A stretch of 64,000 bases of DNA, from positions 124,001-188,000 of the forward strand of contig JAQGBZ010000094.1 in NCBI GenBank assembly GCA_034687125.1. The letters are read 5' to 3'. This stretch comes from Neelides folsomi (lineage: Eukaryota; Arthropoda; Collembola; Neelipleona; Neelidae). Both the position numbers and the translations under genes were made by a program. Positions within the stretch are counted from its first letter, which is position 1; each line of letters starts with the position of its first letter. The notes below the pieces were generated by a model that did not search any database, had not been told where the DNA came from, and saw nothing but the letters and a program-made list of their open reading frames with translations. Below, piece by piece: positions 46,804-60,489 of the stretch.

Positions 46804-49800
46804 ATACTTATACTTAAGTATAGTAGGTAATACTAGTTATACTTACATTTTGTATAATTAATATAACTATAATTCTTATACCAGTCAGCCTTCAATATCA
46901 AAAATAATCAAATTTGACATTCATGTTAAGGCAAATTACTAATAGACATAAAATCATATAATTGAATGACGAAAAGCATATTATTAATTTGATCAAATTT
47001 GTACTAAAATTGAGTAATCAAACTGTTAACAAAATGAAAGGAAAATAAAATTATAATTGTGAAACCAGTTTAATACTTCACTTGCCTTGTAAAGCTTAAA
47101 ATTATTAGGATGGAGGATTTTGAGAAAAGGTGAAAAATTGAGGAAATTTCTTATTGTGAGAAGGAAATGTGATTTAATGGCTTCGATTCGAGGAAATGAG
47201 ATTATAATTGAGGCTTTTCCTTCCTTCCTCTCGAAAATACTCGAGAGATGATTTGAACAGTCAATTCTCATTTATAAGTAGTCTAAGTAGTGTATGTGTA
47301 TACTATTATAGTGCAATACAGTATGTATGAGTTCTCTCATTGCCAGAAGGGAAACTACTAATATTGACATCTTTATACAATTACAATTTATTCATAAATA
47401 TGCTAAATTTAACAACCATGTGCCCAAATACGTTGTAGTAGTTATCTACTTACAATTACATGTATTGTAATCTTTGTATTTACATGTGAACTTACATTGA
47501 ACACACTATTTGCAACAATATTATGTATTTAATAAAAAAAAGTCCACTTGATTTACGTACTATGGTATAATATAGTAATTGTACTTACCTGTCAAGCATT
47601 TGATCATGATTAAGAAGAAGTAAAGTAAAAAAAGTCTTTCTTTTTTAATAACGTTCATATTTATAAGCATTAGAAATTGAAATTTAGTAAATTTAAGACG
47701 AAGCTTATTATTAATGAAAGGTTTTATTCTACCACCAACCCAAAGTGAAAGCAACAAAAGATGGTCAGAATGGTCACGGAAGAAGATCATATGTATTTAT
47801 ATGTTTAAGGAAATGTGAGAGGAGAGGAGTGAGAGGATTCATCTTGTGCTGATAGTCTTATTTATTAAATTTAAATTGGAATATCGAGTTGGAATTGGTT
47901 TAAAATTAAATTTCTTTCCACTTTGACCATTTTCCCATCTGCATTGGCGGATATTTAATCATAGACCTAACTAAATTTGCTATTCTCAATCTTATATATA
48001 CTCTAGCTCTTGGACGCACAATTTGAGTAAAGTAAATAAAAAAGGTATTCAACATATTACCTATGTAGTTTTCCCTACAAATGTATGCCTACATCTACAA
48101 TGCAATATCTCATTTTCATCTTTTTTCACACCCTTTTTTCAGTTTGTCTTAAGAATCCCCCATTTCAGTCATTTCAATTTACCTAGTTACATTTACATAT
48201 CATGTAGTTAATATAAAAATAATAGTTTGACTCTCCTCTAACCCAATCACAGATGAAGTTGGGGGAGCATAATGAACACCAAAGTTCTAATATAGTGTAT
48301 TTCCAAAGTCAGGCTAGGCGTTATTAATATATAGGGTAAAAACAAATGCGCTTAACTAGAGGCATTATCTATTTAATATTTATCTGATATAGTGATATTA
48401 ATTTATGATCAACTTCATTTAATAATTGAAGATTTTCATTCTCTTTTATACCTAGCCTCCTTCTAGATGCTTTTCCTTTTCTCCAATACTCATTCATGTT
48501 AATAAACTCCGAGTCGCTGTGAGTAAGAAATAGGTTAAAAATTAAACAAAATCACATGCATTTAACTGTCATAATCAATGATTTAAATTGTAATGTACTA
48601 TATGTAGAAAGCTTAAGTTTCAATTATTTTAATTGTTATCATTTTAATTACCTATTAAGTCACTAATACTGAAGAGAGAAGCATTTGAAGACGCAAATGA
48701 ATCAGCAGAGCAGGTATACTTAATGGTACACTTTTTACTATAATAGGTATATAGAGTAGCTAATCTTTTTATTCATTTTGATCTCAATGTCATAATCTTT
48801 ATTCTGTATAAGCACTTTGTATGTATTAAAAATATAGTTGAATTCAGAATTGTGCAATCGAATCGCTAAATTAATTTGTTCTTTCCACATGAATTGATTG
48901 AAAAGAATCATCCTGGGCTAAATCTGTTTATTTTGAAATAATAAACAATAAATACTGTAATTTGTTAGTGTTAATTGTTAATAAAATAAGTACGATTAAT
49001 ACGTCATTATGCGATTATGGCCCCTGGAGTCGCGTCAAACAAAGCAATTGTCGAAGTTCAATTTCCTATATCAATAAAAATGCATTAGATTGTATTAATA
49101 ATTAATACAGACAATGAAACAAAGAGACTTTCCAAACTTCATTATAATTTTCGATATTAGATTTCTCATGACGTGAGTATTAGTTTATACTTATGTATTA
49201 TGTATAAATATTTTAACATAAATATGTATTTTAAATACAATACAAGTTATAAGTTTACACTATTCATAAACTTATAATTCTAGGTTTCTCATTTTTTCGA
49301 AATTAAATTAACAAAAAGTAGCCGACTGAATCACTAATACTACATTAACATTAAGTAGGTATAAAACGAATTAACGAATAACATTTTTTTAACTATATAG
49401 ATTTATTCCAAAAGTAAAAGTTAAGGTTGTCATTTGCTTGCTATAATTGTTTTTTAATTTAATTCTTAATGCAATCTATTGGTAAATACTCGAAATATTA
49501 ATAACTACAAGTATTACAAAGATCATCCTGTTCATTAATAATTACAATTTAATAACTATATATACGTTAAAAAGTTTATTTGAGATAAGCACCTCATTAT
49601 TTATCGAAATTATTCATCGACTTCTATCGTATATTCTAGTATATTATATATTTATAAAACTATAATCATAGAAATAGGAAACAAAATTTCCTAAAAGACA
49701 TTTGATTTGCATATATTTACCATACATACAATATCTGTTCAAGTACTTATGTACGAATTGTTCGATTTGGGAAAGGAGAGAAACAATTAGATCTTTTCAA

Positions 49801-51212
49801 CTTACGTCTAATTAATATAAAACTATAATACATTCTTAATCATTTTCGTCTTCATTTATTCAATGGCCGACATTACTTACTTGTACCATACCGTTCTTCC
49901 GAATTAAAAATTTGGTTTTTAAAAAAAAGTTTAGGATTTTATTTAATAAGTCATATATCAAATTAAACCTTGATATATAAAGATTAAAGTGTGATACAAT
50001 TAACTCGAAATGAATTTCATTGTTCTTCACAAAAGCCTTGTGTCAAGGGATTCAGTCTTATGTCAATTTGCAAAGTTGATCAATAGTGATATTTTTTCAT
50101 TTTTTTAGTTAGTTACCCAATCTTGTTAAAATGATCAATGGTCATTCTTAAGGAAGCTTAAATTTATGTCTTCAAGAAAATCTAAGAGATAATTAATAGC
50201 ACTGACTTTAACGCCGTTCAACAAAACTAATATCAACTTGCTAAAGGGTTTGAATTTCGCGTACTTTTGATTTGTGGTAGCCATTTCTCAACACCACACT
50301 TTTAAATCCCAATAATTGGCAATTTTAATTGTGATAGTATGTAGATTAAGGTTAGACTTGAACCAATCTTAACAAAAGGCGGTTTCGGGGAAAATAAAAT
50401 TAAAGCGGGGAGCGCGTGGTATGGTACAGGTATGTAAATATAAAAATTAGACAATATTGTATATTTGTAAATTTAGTAATTATAGCGTATCAGTATATCT
50501 GTACTATCCTTTTTAAATCTGTATCTAAAAACATTGTAATTCCTAGATTATAAAACATATTTATATGTACTCTATATTACATGAGAGTGAGTCAACAAAT
50601 AGTTAAATATTATTTACTAGTTAGAAATATAATACAAATATTATAATATATACAGAAAATCTTTGTGTGCAATTGTGTACATGAAGCAGTTGATTCTATC
50701 ACAGCTGGAGAACACTTTTCCATGTGCCTTTATTGAAATTCAGATCAGATTCGCAATATTAAGGCATTTCACGGTCATTTCTCGTTTATTCAACTCTCAT
50801 ATCTAAAAGGTGCCCACCTTTACTATATACAATTTCAATCCCATTTCGTCGCTAAATTAATTATAATTTGGTTCATTTTCCCCGTTTGACCACCTGGCCA
50901 ACCCAAAACGTGAAAAGATCTGAACACTCATTTCAAAATCCTATAAATGTCATAAGTTTCTTATAAATTAATATGTATAACGTGTTTATGAATGTGACGA
51001 CCACCACACATTTAACTTTGCGACTATTTAATCTCATCAAATGTTAGTTTTAAACATATAATATTCATTTAATTAAAACAGGAATTTAAATTGTTCTTAA
51101 CTCTCGAAATTTTTACGGAGCCTAGATACTATGATAATCGGTCTAATTAGTTAATAAATCCCACAAAAATTTTTGCATCGCAGTGATGATTAATGATAAA
51201 GAATAAAATGTT
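46804..51212. other. Intergenic, AT-rich, no gene seen
   Basis: Lies between the 46 kb island and the 3' end of the zinc transporter. No conserved exon, no bounded transposon and no RNA gene recognised. An AATAAA occurs at about 46769-46774, downstream of the island in its plus orientation. Part of the right end is presumably the zinc transporter 3' UTR on the minus strand. Confidence 0.55.
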
Positions 51213-53174
51213 TTAGACGATGTGGTTGTTCGAAGTCTTGGCCTTTTTCAGTTCTCCCTTTGAAGGCACCGGAGGATGACAGCAAGTGTTGTCGGCACAA
51301 GAGTCTTCTGCAACCAAATTTTGAGGACATTCCAAGTAGCAGTCTTCGTTATTCATTTCTTCCGGGTATTGCTAATTAAATAGAATATGTTAAATTATGC
51401 ACAATAATAATATTTAGTTACACTTAAAATACATTAAAAGACAATATCTAATAATAAATACACTTACATATTGGTATATTTTTATATATTTGTCATAAAT
51501 ATATTGATTGATCTTACTTCTGAGAATTCGGGTTGAATAGTGGTCGAATGAATTCCTTCATTGTGGAAAAACTCTTTGAGCTTCTCAGCAATTCGAACGT
51601 AATCGGCCAAATTTCGGCAACTGAAAAAATAAAAGTATGAATCATTAGACCATTACTGTTTTTAATAATATTACAAGAGTAAATATAATATTTGAATATC
51701 ATTCACTCAATATACCGAATATGAGCAGTTGCAATAATTCTGTCACCAGCCAATTGCCAAATATGAAATTCATGAACGCTGAGAACTCCCTCAATTTCCA
51801 TAATAAGTTTTCTCTTAAGCTCGTCAATCTAAATAGGAAACACAGTTAATAAATGTTAAAAAACATATTAAATATATAATTAAATCAACTTACTTGAATA
51901 TGAGTTGGAACAGTTTGAAGAAGGATTAAGGCAGAGTCTTGAACTGTATGTAAAGTAAATATATTAATTGTTAAAATTATCAAATGTTCATGACATTACA
52001 ATTAAAATTCATATTCAATAATAATATACACATACATTTTCGTTATAGAATTAATATAATGAATATTTGTTATGCTCAACGTTTTTCAACTTACGAAGTG
52101 GCCAAACAGAGTTGAGAATGATTGTGATCATTAAAACACTGAGGGCAGGATCGACATACTTTACTCCAGGCCAATCAGTGAACATGATGACAAGAGCAGA
52201 AATTATCACAATTAAGGACCCTAAAGCATCAGCCAAGATATGGACGAAAACTCCTCTCATGTTCATCTAAATAAAAGCAGTTTTAATTTCAATGAACATA
52301 AATAAATTATTAAATTCATGAACTTATGTTTACTAACATAAGAGTAGTATATTCGAATAGGTCTTAAAGTTGGATAATAAAATACCTGAGAAGCATGGTT
52401 CTTCTTTTTCGTCTCTTCCGGAAGAGGTGTTTCTGGCGGTGGGGCATTATCGGGCGAAGTCACGCGCTCATCATTTTCATTATCGTCAATCGCGACCATT
52501 CGCGTGAGCTGACTCTGGTGTTTAATCGTGTGATGATGATGGGAATGACCATGAGAATGTTCTACAAAACAAATGTGTTATAAAAAATAATTCGTTGTTG
52601 TTGTTGTACCTTTAAAGAGGCAAAGTCCGATCACGTTGACCAACAACCCAACGGCTCCCACAACGAGAATCAACGCAGGCTGGTGAATGTCTTCAGGATG
52701 AAGGAACCTACAAGAAGAGATAACTCATCACGAAGAGCCTTCCAATAAGTAGTGATTAAAATAATTGAATTTGTGTATAAATCATTTAGCTAAAAATCGA
52801 AAGTGAGGTAACACACCGTTTGAGCGACTCAATGAGGATCGAGAAGCAGAGGGCAACGAGGAAAACAGCGTTCACCAGCGCACCCAACACTTCAGCTCGA
52901 GCCCATCCAAACGTGTTCTTTGACCATTTCTTGGGTGACATCTGAAGATCATTCAAGTATGAGGCAACCTTTCATTAATCTTCATTTTCTCACATACCTT
53001 GACAGAGACAAAGGCAACGACGAGGGCGGCTACGTCACTCAGCATGTGGAAACTGTCCGCGACCAAGGCCATCGAGTTGCTCATGTAGCCCACGATGATC
53101 TCGACCAGGAAGAAGCCAAAGGTCATCGTGAACATCGCGATGAGCCGCGACTTGTTCGTAGATGTAGAACTCAT
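51213..53174 (-). CDS. ZnT1: Zinc transporter, SLC30 family, ZnT1/ZnT63C type, 390 residues
   Basis: A cation diffusion facilitator that exchanges zinc for protons, probably exporting zinc at the plasma membrane as ZnT1 does. Nine coding exons join in phase: 53174-52998, 52941-52817, 52707-52610, 52561-52386, 52266-52095, 51943-51894, 51828-51716, 51620-51518, 51371-51213. There are six membrane helices. The tetrahedral zinc site is visible as HxxxD in TM2 (SFHMLSD, H43/D47, same numbers as human ZnT1) and TM5 (FVHILAD, H201/D205). A short His-rich cytosolic loop (HSHGHSHHHHTIKH, 135-148) separates TM4 and TM5. The cytosolic domain contains LILLQTVPTHIQ and VHEFHIWQLAGDRIIATAHI. A cysteine-rich tail (C349, C353, C363, C368, C369) is characteristic of the ZnT1 clade. 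The ATG at 53174 matches the usual family start, but an in-frame upstream exon exists at 54033-53859. The loop is shorter than in vertebrate ZnT1. Confidence 0.96.
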
Positions 53175-53858
53175 GGTTTTTTCTTCTGAAAATAGAAAGA
53201 GAAAATAGATGAGATTCCTTCAATGAACATTAAATTTAAAGTATATCAAGAAGATGGGACGTTTGTTGTGGCAATGAGGACGGGAAAATGTCACAAGGAT
53301 TAAAACTTATTCCGTGAGATGAGGTTTTCCTCCACCGCTTTCTATACAATACAATTTTTATTTAATACACCAAAGGTATGCATCGTCATAAAGAAATTAT
53401 GAACTTCCCTTTCATTACCTACTTACTCATATCTGTCCATTCATATGAATAACAATATAAATCAAAGTCTGCGAACACACACACAGTAAATAATTTATAA
53501 AAATGAGATCTTGATAAAATTTTGTTTTTCGTGCCCTGCTCTTCTCATAAAGAATCCTTTCAGTCAAATGAAACCATGACTAAAGTGATTTATTCATAAA
53601 TAGTGTCACAAATTTCGTTGTTAACTTCCTTCCCATATCAACTTTAAATTGGATCATTTCGCTTTCTCTCAACTACTTATTTTAAAAATACACAAATGCG
53701 ATTCCAACCCAAGTCTATTAAAACTTGAAATATGATACATGCATTTATAACATGTTACATAGAAAAATAACTTATAAATAAATAAAATAATATCTATTTA
53801 TGATTGTGTTGAACTTCACAATGGAAATTTGATCTTTACTCAAATAAATAAACCAAAC

Positions 53859-54033
53859 CTGAGGCACTTTTCCCATTTTTCCTCGTATTTCGCTTCTTTT
53901 CTAAAAACTTCCGTCTTTGGTCAAAGTCCCGATTGTATGAAGGAGTTCGGTCAAGATGATTTTCCTTCGTGAGGTTAAGAGGTTGGTAAGACCTAGACCC
54001 AAGGACTTCTTGTTTCATCTTCTTCTCGAGCAT
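53859..54033 (-). other. ZnT1: Upstream exon of the zinc transporter, in frame with it (possible N-terminal extension)
   Basis: An open frame from ATG 54033 ends at a TCAG|GTTTGG donor (last base 53859, phase 1). The next acceptor (TATTTTCAG, exon from 53185) continues in phase as GAA GAA AAA ACC ATG into the family-standard start at 53174. If translated, it adds 62 residues. The stretch is basic and hydrophilic, with RRKFLEKKRNTRKNGKSAS near its end. An in-frame TGA lies 15 codons before the ATG. The donor is weak (GTTTGG) and the ATG context (TTCCAATGC) is poor. It may instead be 5' UTR that happens to be open. Confidence 0.45.
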
Positions 54034-57000
54034 TGGAAACTCACAAATGTCTTTCAATGTCAATTTAGCAAAGGAGGCTCAAATGTCAATTCACAATGAA
54101 CAGCTGAGCGGAAAATGTGGAAATTGTTCCTTGAATAATTGAACGAAGTGTTAAAGCCAAGGCTTATTCTCTTTATCACAGTCCTAAAGAATACTGCTGG
54201 TTCCCTGATCAAAAGATCAATATTATTCTCCGGGTGTTGTTACATAATCTAAAGATTCCGACTTCTATTTTATATAAAACTTCCTTTCTAAAATTTCTCT
54301 GGTTTGTAGAGTTAAAGCTAGGCCTCGACTCAATTATAGGTGGATGACAGGTACGAAGCGGAGGAAGAACTTCTTATATCACTCGGGCTATTTTTTTCCT
54401 CTCTTCTGTCGAGCTGATTGTTGAACCCAGACAGATGGGAATAATATACACATTACATGCACAGAGATCTTCCATGTCTACCATATACACAACAACTTGA
54501 GTTCAAATGTGATTGAGCTTCAGGCTCATTTCCTTCTTCGTGTGCAGACTTTAAGCTCTAAGCGAAAATATCTCGTATTGGGACGTTATGTAATCCCATG
54601 TTCTTTCATTCAATCCCATATATTTATGAATTTCATAAAATCCAATTGAGAATGCATTCAAAATCAATTTCTTTAAACCTTTTGAAATATTTCTCCAAAT
54701 TCAATTAAATAAATATTTCTTCAAGGGAAGCTAGAGATATGAAAATTATGGAAAACGATGAAAGTGTATTTAAAGACAATATATATAACAAAAAATTTAA
54801 GGCATGCTAATAGTCTTTGAATTTATATAATATAATGTAAATACAAAGGAAAAATCGTCAGGTATGAATGAAAGCAATCAAATGATATAACTGTTATTTC
54901 AATTATTATTATTACCTAGTTTGTGTTTTAGTGAAGCAATGCAGCAAACGAATGGCTTAATTCCTTAAACCAGCGTCGTTGCGTCGTATTAGTTGTGAGA
55001 TCAAAAGATTGAGATCAGTTGAATCCTTGAAGACTTTGAGAACGAAGGTGGACGAAAATTTGTGCTAGGCAGAAATACGAAATTTTATTTAGTTGTTATA
55101 AAATATTTGGGCGATGTTGCTATGCCATTCAATTGAATGATTCGAGATTCGTTTGAAATATTTAGTATTACGAAATTCACGTATAAGTAAGAAGGACAAA
55201 ATATGAGTTGAGAACAAATCAAGAAATAAACTCGCTCTTAATCTTAAATTCAATGTCCATTCTTTGGGTAAGATACGAAAGTGTAATGTACCATAAATAA
55301 AGTTCCATATGTAGTATGATAATGTAAATACAAAAGTTTGACGTTTAACATTTCATGGCATTGATAATATGCCTTTAAGTTTTAACTAATAATTAGTGTA
55401 TCCTACGCTTATTGTAATAAGTCATTTCTTTAGATAAAATTTTAAGCTCGTTCATTGAGTTGTGCAAAGGCATTAATTGGCTATTAGTTAGTTGGATTAA
55501 TTAATAAGGGGTGAATGAATGATCGGGGAAAAAAGGAATTGGAAAAATTACGTCAACATTGGTAATCTCTTAACATTCGCTCAACGGAGGTTCTTCTCGT
55601 GTTAACCTAATGCAAACACATGGATCGGTGAATAAGATGATTGACTCAGGCAATCGCATATGTCTATATGTATAAATTTAACTCATAATTAAACTTAAAT
55701 AACGTTCAAAAATTATAATACTTTATAAAAAATATCCATTAAACCAAAAGTATACTTATGTATTTGTACTAACCATATGTAAGAAATTCCCAGTGAATTT
55801 TTCTATCAAGATTGACGACATAAATCATCAAATAATTTTCATATACCTGTATAGTATACTTGTAGAAAAATACAAGAAAACGTGCTAATTCGAAAAGAAC
55901 CTTTCGGTTAAAATTTAATTTCGTATGAAAAAAGCAATTGTGAGCCGTCCATATTTCATGTTAGGGTTTTACATCTTTAACTTAAAGTGTAGTATTAATA
56001 CTATGGAATTGACTCCAGGCCAGGGTATAAAAAGTCACATGTATTGGAAAAGCATGGTTCAATAGTTTACCCAAACACTCACGCTTATGAAATCAATGAT
56101 GAGTTATGGAGAAAAAGAAGAAGGTTTCAGTTTTGTTGGTCGTATTTCATTAAAATCTGTAGCAGGGTGACAGGTTAACCATACAAGGATTATATAGGAA
56201 CAGCATGCATTTATTTTGTAGGAATGGTTAAATGTATTGGAATCCAGGATGTAATCGAGCCACTTTTTTAAAATAAGAGCATAAATCGAAAGGGAATGGA
56301 GGAATTCACCTACATTGGACAACTCTGAAGATTGGAAGGCAATTAAGTGGAGCCCTGTAAGAACCAATTGACCTTGCCTCAGAGCTTCTCATGAGAGTAA
56401 AATCAAGTTGTTCAATAAACAATTGCATCACATCTCTTCATCTCAACAGAAGTAAAGAAGTCTTATCTCTCTCCAATGTGAGCACATGAGGGGGAGAGTC
56501 AGCCATTAAATAATGAGAAGGGCTACTAAATGAATTTATGAGGCAAGAGAGACCCTTTTTATATCGTTTTTTTAATTCCTTCATTTCCTTCTCTCTCCAT
56601 TGGTTCCGATGGACCAGAAGGAATCAAAATAATGGGTGAATTGGCGAGACCCACAGGAGAGTTGGAATTGTTAACATGCTTGGGAATTTTTGCAATTTGA
56701 GAAATGGCAATTGGTTTAGAGTACTTTCTGTGTGGAGAGAAATAATGAAGAGACTTACATTTTCAACAAAGAAGACGATGAGCAGAAGGCTGGCAAAGCT
56801 CCTTCATACGCACAGATACCCAAAACTCGGAATTTTAATCTGGGAACCAACAATTTCCTTACATTGTGGAAAATTAAAACTCAAATGGACCAAACTTCAT
56901 TCTCATTCATCATGAGTTTGGGAAGTGAGAGGATTTGAGAAAAAAAGTTCCTCTTTATCATTCCTTCCTTCCTTAGCATATATTAAAAACAGTCCAAATC

Positions 57001-58650
57001 CCAAACATTGGGACTCACAAAAATTCGACTCACTTCCCATGCTATGCCATATCATATTTTGCTGTGGAAGTTAAATCACGTACGAACGCTATTTCATCTA
57101 TATGAACCTACCTTACAATTAGTGCGTAATTGCGCAATTTTAATTTGAACCTGATGCATTACTTAATCCATTCAAGCTCTATTTATGATAAAATGATAAC
57201 CATGAATACTTATGGCTAAATAACTTTCCTAGCCCTATTCATTAAATAATGAACTTATCGTAAATTTTTGTACTACTAATATCAGCTTTACACTTTTACA
57301 TAGAAAACTCATTTAAATCATATCCCAAACGATTTCTAAATGTAAGTCTTATATTATTGGTCAAGTGTAATTCTAAAATATTCATTATCCCTAGTGGTTA
57401 TGAATAAATAATGCATTTTAAGATGAAAATGTTATTTTGAAAATCAAAATTCTCTGAGCTGTGCTAATAATTAATTTATATATTCTATAAAAATTCCCAT
57501 CTATGTAATGTATTAAGTACAGCCCTAAATAATATACCAACGTGTATTTATTTACATAAATATGATTAGCTAAGAAAATGACCTATTGTCCATTTCTGTT
57601 GTAAAACTTTCGATCAACAACATTCATTTTCTATAGATTTCACACTTTGTTCTTTTTAAATTTCTTTTAATCCAATCGATGTGAAATATATATATAGTAG
57701 ATATAATTTTATTTATAAAAATGCAAAAATTATTTGCCAGGCAAGGCAAATTATAGATATTTTAATTAAAAAATTGCATATAATGTATGTATGCATATAA
57801 GACTTAAACTTTGCATTGAATGTGAAAAGGGTTCTCGAGAACAAACAGAAATACTTTGTATCAATATATAGATAAATAATACAATTACTTTTTATACGAA
57901 ATCCATACAGAATATGAAAATATAAAGAATCATTATAACCAGTGAACTTTAAATTGGATGCACATCTCGTTTTCAAGACAAACTAACGGATATATTAATC
58001 CATTGTATCTCTACACATAGCAGAAGGAACCAAGGAACATAAAATAAAGTCAACAAAGGATGGATGGAAATGTGGTTAATTGATCAAGATCAATTTAATT
58101 ATTTCGTATTAGGTGGAGTAAGTTAGGTAATTAGGTAATTGTAATTTATAAACAGGTTATTAAAACACACCTCACCTCACTCCGACCTCTCAATCTTCAT
58201 TTGAAAGAGAGTGAAGATGCAGAGAGGACAAGATGGGCAAATGAGATCAAAGAGACAATGAGTGAGGAGAAATCATTTACTCAAAAGCCTGTTTGAACAC
58301 CACGAGGCTTTAAGACACTGAGGAGATGAGTTGGGTCGTGAAGGCGGAGATGTGGAGGTGAAAATTGTCCCACCCTCCACCCTTCAACATAGCCAGGAAA
58401 ATAATGTTGATTGGGAACCCAATTGTGATTTGTGATGGGAGTGTGATACCTGGGCCGTTACTGTTGGACCAAACTTGGGACAAATATAAAATTCCAACTT
58501 TACATCCTCAACTGAAGTGTGTAAAATGGATCTTTTCAATACAAAGAGAAAATTCAACGGGGTCCTCTGAGCTGTGTGTGTCTTTGAGCTCAGTTGGGAA
58601 GAGAGTCAATGCGAGGAGTCTTCCCATTCTCACTTTAAAGTGGCAAACAG

Positions 58651-58896
58651 CTCCTCTTCATTGGGATTGGTGTGAGAGGGACCGTAGGGACCGACACTCC
58701 TCAAGGAACCTTCAAGCTCAATGACCCTCGTGTCAACACTGTGGATGATCAAATTTGGAATAGGAAAAATTTCAAATCCTACTTCTTCTCATTCGAGATC
58801 GTCACGCACTGCGACTGCGGGGAAAAGACCCCGGATAACCAACAAACCCGAATCCCTACAAACCCAAAACCCAGGGACAAACCAAGCTCTTTGTAG
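58651..58896 (+). CDS. Possible terminal coding exon, unknown protein
   Basis: An 82-codon frame follows CAAACAG at 58650 and ends at TAG 58896. An in-frame TAA at 58636 means it needs a splice acceptor or a non-ATG start. The translation has balanced, protein-like composition: hydrophobic LLFIGIGV, then GTDTPQGTFKLNDPRVNT, an aromatic stretch SYFFSFEIVTHCDCGE, and a hydrophilic Pro/Thr/Lys tail. Base composition is richer in GC than the surroundings, like the real exons here. I recognise no family and found no upstream partner exon. The preceding pyrimidine tract is weak. Confidence 0.25.
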   Translation, partial: LLFIGIGVRGTVGTDTPQGTFKLNDPRVNTVDDQIWNRKNFKSYFFSFEIVTHCDCGEKTPDNQQTRIPTNPKPRDKPSSL

Positions 58897-59110
58897 TGGC
58901 ATATACTACATAAGTGTTAGAAGCAACCTACCTATGTTAATTGTAAAGCGATGTGTGATTTATTACAGTTATGTTTTTATGTAATGGGTGCCAAGAATAT
59001 TTTATGTATTTAAGGGGAAAGTGGGAAAATAAGCTAATGATTAAAAAGAATTAAAGATCACAAAGGGACAAAGGGATTTGAGATGGGATGCATACCTAAT
59101 ACCTATGCAT

Positions 59111-59535
59111 AGGTGGGTCCGAGTTAACTCTGTTCTTAATGAATAAATAACTTGTTTGATTTTCATTCGATTTTTCTAACAATGGTCATTATATTTTCTA
59201 TACATCATTTAACAATTGAACAATAATCGGATTCTGAGACTTGGGCTCCACTGGCTTCAATCCAGCTCTTCAAAAGAGCAGCGAGAGCATCGCCAGCCAT
59301 TTAACACATAACAACGCAATAGGAAATTAGACAAATGAAATGGGCATTTCGTTGAACTTTATCAAGAGTAAGCGTGCCATTTAACAATGATTTAAGCAAT
59401 TAAACGTGTTTGTCTAAGTTACGTTTGCAACTTGTCAAATGTCGTCCACACCGAACAACCACATTAATAGATTTTAATCATTGGCGATATTAAAGTTATT
59501 ATTAATTAAATAACAGAGTTAACTCAGGCCCACCT
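59111..59535. mobile_element. Short TIR element, superfamily unassigned
   Basis: The left end is AGGTGGGTCCGAGTTAACTC at 59111. The right end, inverted from 59535, is AGGTGGGCCTGAGTTAACTC. The 24-bp termini (both continuing TGTT) match at 22 of 24 positions. Flanks TGCAT and TGTAT could be an imperfect 5-bp duplication, but this is not convincing. The 425-bp element carries a 31-codon minus-strand ORF at 59300-59205 (beginning MAGDALAALLKSWIEASG) in its GC-richer centre. Confidence 0.7.
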
Positions 59536-60489
59536 TGTATTGTATAAGCATTGGATAAATTGCAATTACCTATTATTCACTGTATGATTCCTAATTTACA
59601 ATGAAAAGTTAGTAAGGACAAAGGAGAGAAAATCTGATGTCGATTTGACGATCTGACTGACTGAGAGTGAAATTTCACCGAGAGCAAGAGGCGCCTATAT
59701 TTGAGTTCACATGGGATAGATGGCTCCTGCAAAGTAATACAAACTTGAATGTAGGGTCGCAGCTCCGGTCGTTGCTCCCCAAAATTTGACCCAGTGGCGC
59801 AGGGATTCGAATTGCCTCTCTAGCAAACTCATTTGAGCCTTGCTTTCACGACTTTGATTTCCTTTTCGAAATTTGTCGATTTATCACATAAAACTAACTT
59901 AAACACAAATTCTATTCTATAATTCTTTGCTCGAGAAATCATTAGCTGATCTTTTTATACTTTGACCATTAAAGTTTTAATTTAAAATGGTTAAAATCGT
60001 TTGTAATAGAGCTAACTTCTTTCGCGTTCTTCATGCTTTTAATTTGCCGTTCATTCTTTCAAGGTAAGAAATTTCAACCAACCGACCTTTTAATTTTACA
60101 CTATTTCCGTTTGTCATTAAAATAAGCTTAACATTATTATGAGACGATGCGTAAAATGAAGACATTAAGGGTGCGAGGCCGCATAAAGGTTTTTTGATAA
60201 ATTCTAAAATAATCCAGTTTGTTGAAATATTGATAGTTTCATATAGCTATCTTTAATAACGGTGTTTATATAAAAATACCATTTTCAATAATTTATACCA
60301 ATATTAAATATTAATTTAACTTCGTTGGCCAGGCTCAAGAGCTTCGATGAGCTTTAGGCTGATGGATTCAAAGACTCGCTTTCTCCTTATCAGCATAAAA
60401 GTCCCATAACTGAAACACAGCGGTGGATGATTTTTCCCCACGGAGGAAATGTAAAGACAGATAGATGTTGATCACAATTCAACTAAAGA

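Larger units (their letters stand above)
54034..60489. other. Intergenic with one TIR element and one exon-like ORF
   Basis: About 6.5 kb between the head of the zinc transporter and the tail of IMMP1L. It holds a TIR element (59111-59535), an exon-like ORF (58651-58896) and a good TATAAAAA at 56026-56033 with no recognisable gene after it. Other ORFs (56104-56367 minus, 56676-56938 plus) look like chance. The remainder is AT-rich. Confidence 0.55.

Noticed and set aside
56026-56033. TATAAAAA box followed by a short ORF (MKSMMSYGEKEEG)
   Set aside because: Good TATA match but the ORF is 27 codons without a signal sequence or splice partner; AT-rich background makes chance likely.
59793-59823. 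tRNA-like sequence with a GGATTCGAATTG motif (B-box-like) and a CAGTGGCGCAGGG hAT-like end
   Set aside because: The T-stem does not pair properly, no acceptor or anticodon arm can be drawn, and no matching inverted end was found, so neither a tRNA, a SINE nor a hAT boundary is supported.
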